From positions 1 through 7,749 of the forward strand of contig CAJVYT010000200.1 of NCBI GenBank assembly GCA_913009765.1: a stretch of DNA of 7,749 nt. Reading direction: 5' to 3'. Both the position numbers and the translations under genes were made by a program. The notes beneath the pieces are model-generated. The model was given only the letters and a program-made list of their open reading frames with translations, was not told the DNA's origin and searched no databases. Positions 6,172-7,749 of this stretch are shown here, one piece after another (position 1 is the first letter of the stretch; each line of letters opens with the position of its first letter). The DNA is from an uncultured candidate division Zixibacteria bacterium (GTDB taxonomy: Bacteria > Zixibacteria > MSB-5A5 > GN15 > FEB-12).

Positions 6172-6324
6172 TCAGTAGAGCCGCAATCTATAACCAACAT
6201 CATGTCCCGAATGTGTATGATAAATATTGTAGTTTATTTCTTCTTTTTTCTCTATGCCTTTTTTTACTTTTGTCACGCTTGACCCCATACCCTCAGCAGA
6301 TAGTGGTGTAGACTTAACCAACAT
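6172..6324 (-). CDS. Possible small ORF of 50 codons downstream of the endonuclease
   Basis: ATG at 6324 to TGA at 6172 encodes a hydrophilic, Lys-rich peptide that starts MLVKSTPLSAEG and ends HDVGYRLRLY. It is in the same frame as the endonuclease and starts 21 bases after that gene's stop, so it could also be a separated C-terminal extension. There is no Shine-Dalgarno. I recognise no family. It occupies much of the 217-base gap between the endonuclease and the attC-like site; the remaining bases are A/T-rich with no clear terminator. Confidence 0.25.
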   Translation of the reverse strand: MLVKSTPLSAEGMGSSVTKVKKGIEKKEEINYNIYHTHSGHDVGYRLRLY

Positions 6325-6345
6325 TGATAAAATACTTTTGTTTTT

Positions 6346-6927
6346 TTAAGAATATTTTTTGAGATAATTAATCACTCTCTCAAAAAAATCCACGTCATCC
6401 TTAAATCTACCTAATCCTGTATTACAACTATCAGAAATCCATTCACGACCTTTGCCTGTTTTGTGGTCATGGTCTTTCACTAAATTGGCAGTAATACCCA
6501 CAATTGTCCTCTTTTGGCAAATTGGACAAGTAAAAATCGATTTTGTTTTTGGGCGAATTTTATCTAACTTTCGTTTTTCCTCGTTTGTTATCTTCACTCC
6601 ATCTATATGCTTTCTACATTCTCTACAACTTGGTCTTGTAGTGCTTTTACCTTTTGCATCTGTTTGGTTTTTATCAAAATTATCTGTTGGCTTTAATATG
6701 TGACAAATGTTGCAAATCTTCAGCGGAAAACCTTTGCCTGTTTTTTCTAAATCTATAAATTTAACATTGCTTTTTTCAACATCTAAAATTTTTGCCATGC
6801 CAATAAAGTAAACAGTTAATTTATTTACTGAAGTATCTTTAACCAATCCAACAGAGTTTTTAGCAATATCTGCTAATTTGCTTGTTGTTATAACAAAATC
6901 CCCATATGCTACTTTATCTTTATTCAT
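6346..6927 (-). CDS. His-Me finger (HNH / endonuclease VII-like) nuclease, probable restriction enzyme
   Basis: This 193-residue protein carries a zinc-ribbon-like pair CNIC (72-75) and CREC (101-104). It then has CPIC (134-137) and the nuclease core KDHDHKTGKGREW with SCNTGLGRFKDD after it (151-178). The core resembles T4 endonuclease VII-type ββα-Me nucleases. His153 or His155 would be the catalytic base and Asn169 the metal-site Asn. Size and two zinc modules recall the Hpy99I-type restriction enzymes. The last zinc pair is incomplete: Ser165 stands where the usual C-x-x-C has its first Cys (S-D-S-C, 165-168). I chose the ATG at 6927 because its ATGA overlaps the methyltransferase stop; an ATG 18 bases earlier is in frame. 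The overlap implies a coupled restriction-modification pair. Recognition sequence unknown. Confidence 0.8.
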   Translation of the reverse strand: MNKDKVAYGDFVITTSKLADIAKNSVGLVKDTSVNKLTVYFIGMAKILDVEKSNVKFIDLEKTGKGFPLKICNICHILKPTDNFDKNQTDAKGKSTTRPSCRECRKHIDGVKITNEEKRKLDKIRPKTKSIFTCPICQKRTIVGITANLVKDHDHKTGKGREWISDSCNTGLGRFKDDVDFFERVINYLKKYS

Positions 6928-7538
6928 AACAGGACAGGTTGGCAACTTTTAATACGTTCTTTTGCAACAGCTATGTAATCTTCAGAAATATCTACACCAA
7001 TAAATTCCCTGCCATGTTTCATAGCCATTTTGCAAGTAGTTCCTGAACCACACATGGGGTCAAATATTAAGTCTCCCTCATTTGACCATGATAGGATGTG
7101 TTCCTCTGCCAATTTTTCCGGAAATACAGCAGGGTGCTTAAAAGCAATTTTATCGGATGTAGTTCCGCCTAAACCAACCGCATAAGTCCAAATATTATTT
7201 CTAGTTTTTTCTTTTTTTAGCTCTTTTAATACTTTTTTATTTAGTCCATCAGATTTTTTATTGTGTGTAAGCATTTCATAACCATTTCTTACTGTTTTTT
7301 CTTTAAGTGGGTTAAAAGTTGTAGGTTTATTTTTTGATAACACAAACATAAACTCAAAACAGTTTGTATAAGCATTGCTTCTCATAAATGGAGTGTTTTT
7401 CTTTTGATAAATCATCACATCATGCATTTGAAAACCAATTTCTTTGAGAAATAACCCCTGCTTAAAACTGGTAAGACTTCTGCCACCATTTATTTTGTCA
7501 CCGACAACCCAAACAAGCACCCCACCATTTTTTGTCAC
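6924..7538 (-). CDS. 5'-truncated DNA methyltransferase (beta-class, N6A or N4C)
   Basis: The readable product from GTG 7538 is 204 residues. It contains NGGVLVWVVGDKINGGRSLTSFKQ, a HPAVFPEKLAEEHI segment (135-148), the SAM-binding motif FDPMCGSGTT (159-168) and GVDIS (181-185). This order places the SAM motif near the C-terminus, as in beta-class amino-methyltransferases. The catalytic motif SPPY is present in the same frame, followed by DNLRDYKGFSFNFEAIAENLYR, but at 7605-7616, upstream of the GTG. The frame closes at a TAA (7653-7655) with no ATG, GTG or TTG before 7538. The normal N-terminus is therefore missing, and any product from 7538 would lack the catalytic motif. It is probably a pseudogene or relic, unless translation uses a non-standard start. 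It overlaps the nuclease gene by four bases (ATGA). Confidence 0.7.
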   Translation of the reverse strand: MTKNGGVLVWVVGDKINGGRSLTSFKQGLFLKEIGFQMHDVMIYQKKNTPFMRSNAYTNCFEFMFVLSKNKPTTFNPLKEKTVRNGYEMLTHNKKSDGLNKKVLKELKKEKTRNNIWTYAVGLGGTTSDKIAFKHPAVFPEKLAEEHILSWSNEGDLIFDPMCGSGTTCKMAMKHGREFIGVDISEDYIAVAKERIKSCQPVLL

Positions 7539-7749
7539 GCGATAAAGATTTTCCGCAATCGCTTCAAAGTTAAATGAAAAACCCTTGTAGTCCCTAAGGT
7601 TATCATAAGGTGGGGAGGCTATGGACGGGGCAAAAATAACTTGGCATTTTAATTAGTAACTGTAACGGAAGTTTATTTCGAAGAAACAGCTAAAAATGAA
7701 CTATCCAGTCACATAGTGCATATACTGCTTAGGTTTTAATTATATTTGG
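7539..7749. other. Methyltransferase 5' remnant and unrelated flanking sequence
   Basis: Positions 7539 to about 7622 are still methyltransferase in the minus-strand frame (IASPPYDNLRDY onwards). Beyond about 7622 the translation no longer looks like the family. All three minus-strand frames carry stops within 7653-7749, and no methyltransferase N-terminus is found in any of them. The flank is A/T-rich and holds no recognisable gene. A junction near 7622 could be a cassette-forming recombination, a deletion or the end of an inserted element whose body lies outside the window. I see no attC-like core (AGGCGTTATGTG) here. Confidence 0.5.

Overview
The window joins two unlike parts. Positions 1-3662 look like ordinary chromosome of a Gram-negative, respiring, probably anaerobic or microaerophilic bacterium. 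The evidence is an exported surface protein, a c-type cytochrome lipoprotein, a membrane b/c-type cytochrome fusion and a NAD(P)H/FAD oxidoreductase. The mix would suit a Nitrospirota- or Desulfobacterota-like organism, but this is a guess from gene content and no marker gene is present.

Layout of the left part. A truncated exported protein with a DUF2341-type N-terminus and a LamG/concanavalin-like domain reads leftwards off the window (1-932, minus). A divergent gene set follows on the plus strand. It has a good sigma70 promoter (1131-1158), a small monohaem cytochrome c (1215-1550), a four-helix membrane protein fused to a cytochrome c domain (1706-2440) and an FAD-dependent oxidoreductase (2469-3662). 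The last two are almost contiguous and may form an electron-transfer module that takes electrons from NAD(P)H or another donor. That role is inferred.

Positions 3663-7749 read as accessory DNA with all recognisable genes on the minus strand. In minus-strand order these are a 5'-truncated DNA methyltransferase gene, an overlapping His-Me/HNH endonuclease gene, a ~130 bp imperfect palindrome (6000-6128), a HigB-HigA toxin-antitoxin pair with its own promoter, a second ~130 bp palindrome (5195-5325), and a lipoprotein with IPT/TIG and PPC-like domains. The two palindromes share a 15-base end carrying the core GTTATGT. They have nested inverted arms and each follows the 3' end of a gene set. This is the architecture of integron attC sites, so the segment is best explained as part of a gene-cassette array. 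No integrase is visible, so it may be a CALIN (attC cluster lacking an integrase) or the distal part of a larger integron.

The restriction-modification pair shows two signs of decay or rearrangement. The methyltransferase SPPY catalytic motif lies upstream of the only usable start codon, just past an apparent breakpoint near 7620, and the endonuclease has serine where its second zinc site should have a cysteine. The toxin-antitoxin cassette looks intact and its transcript should be nearly leaderless.
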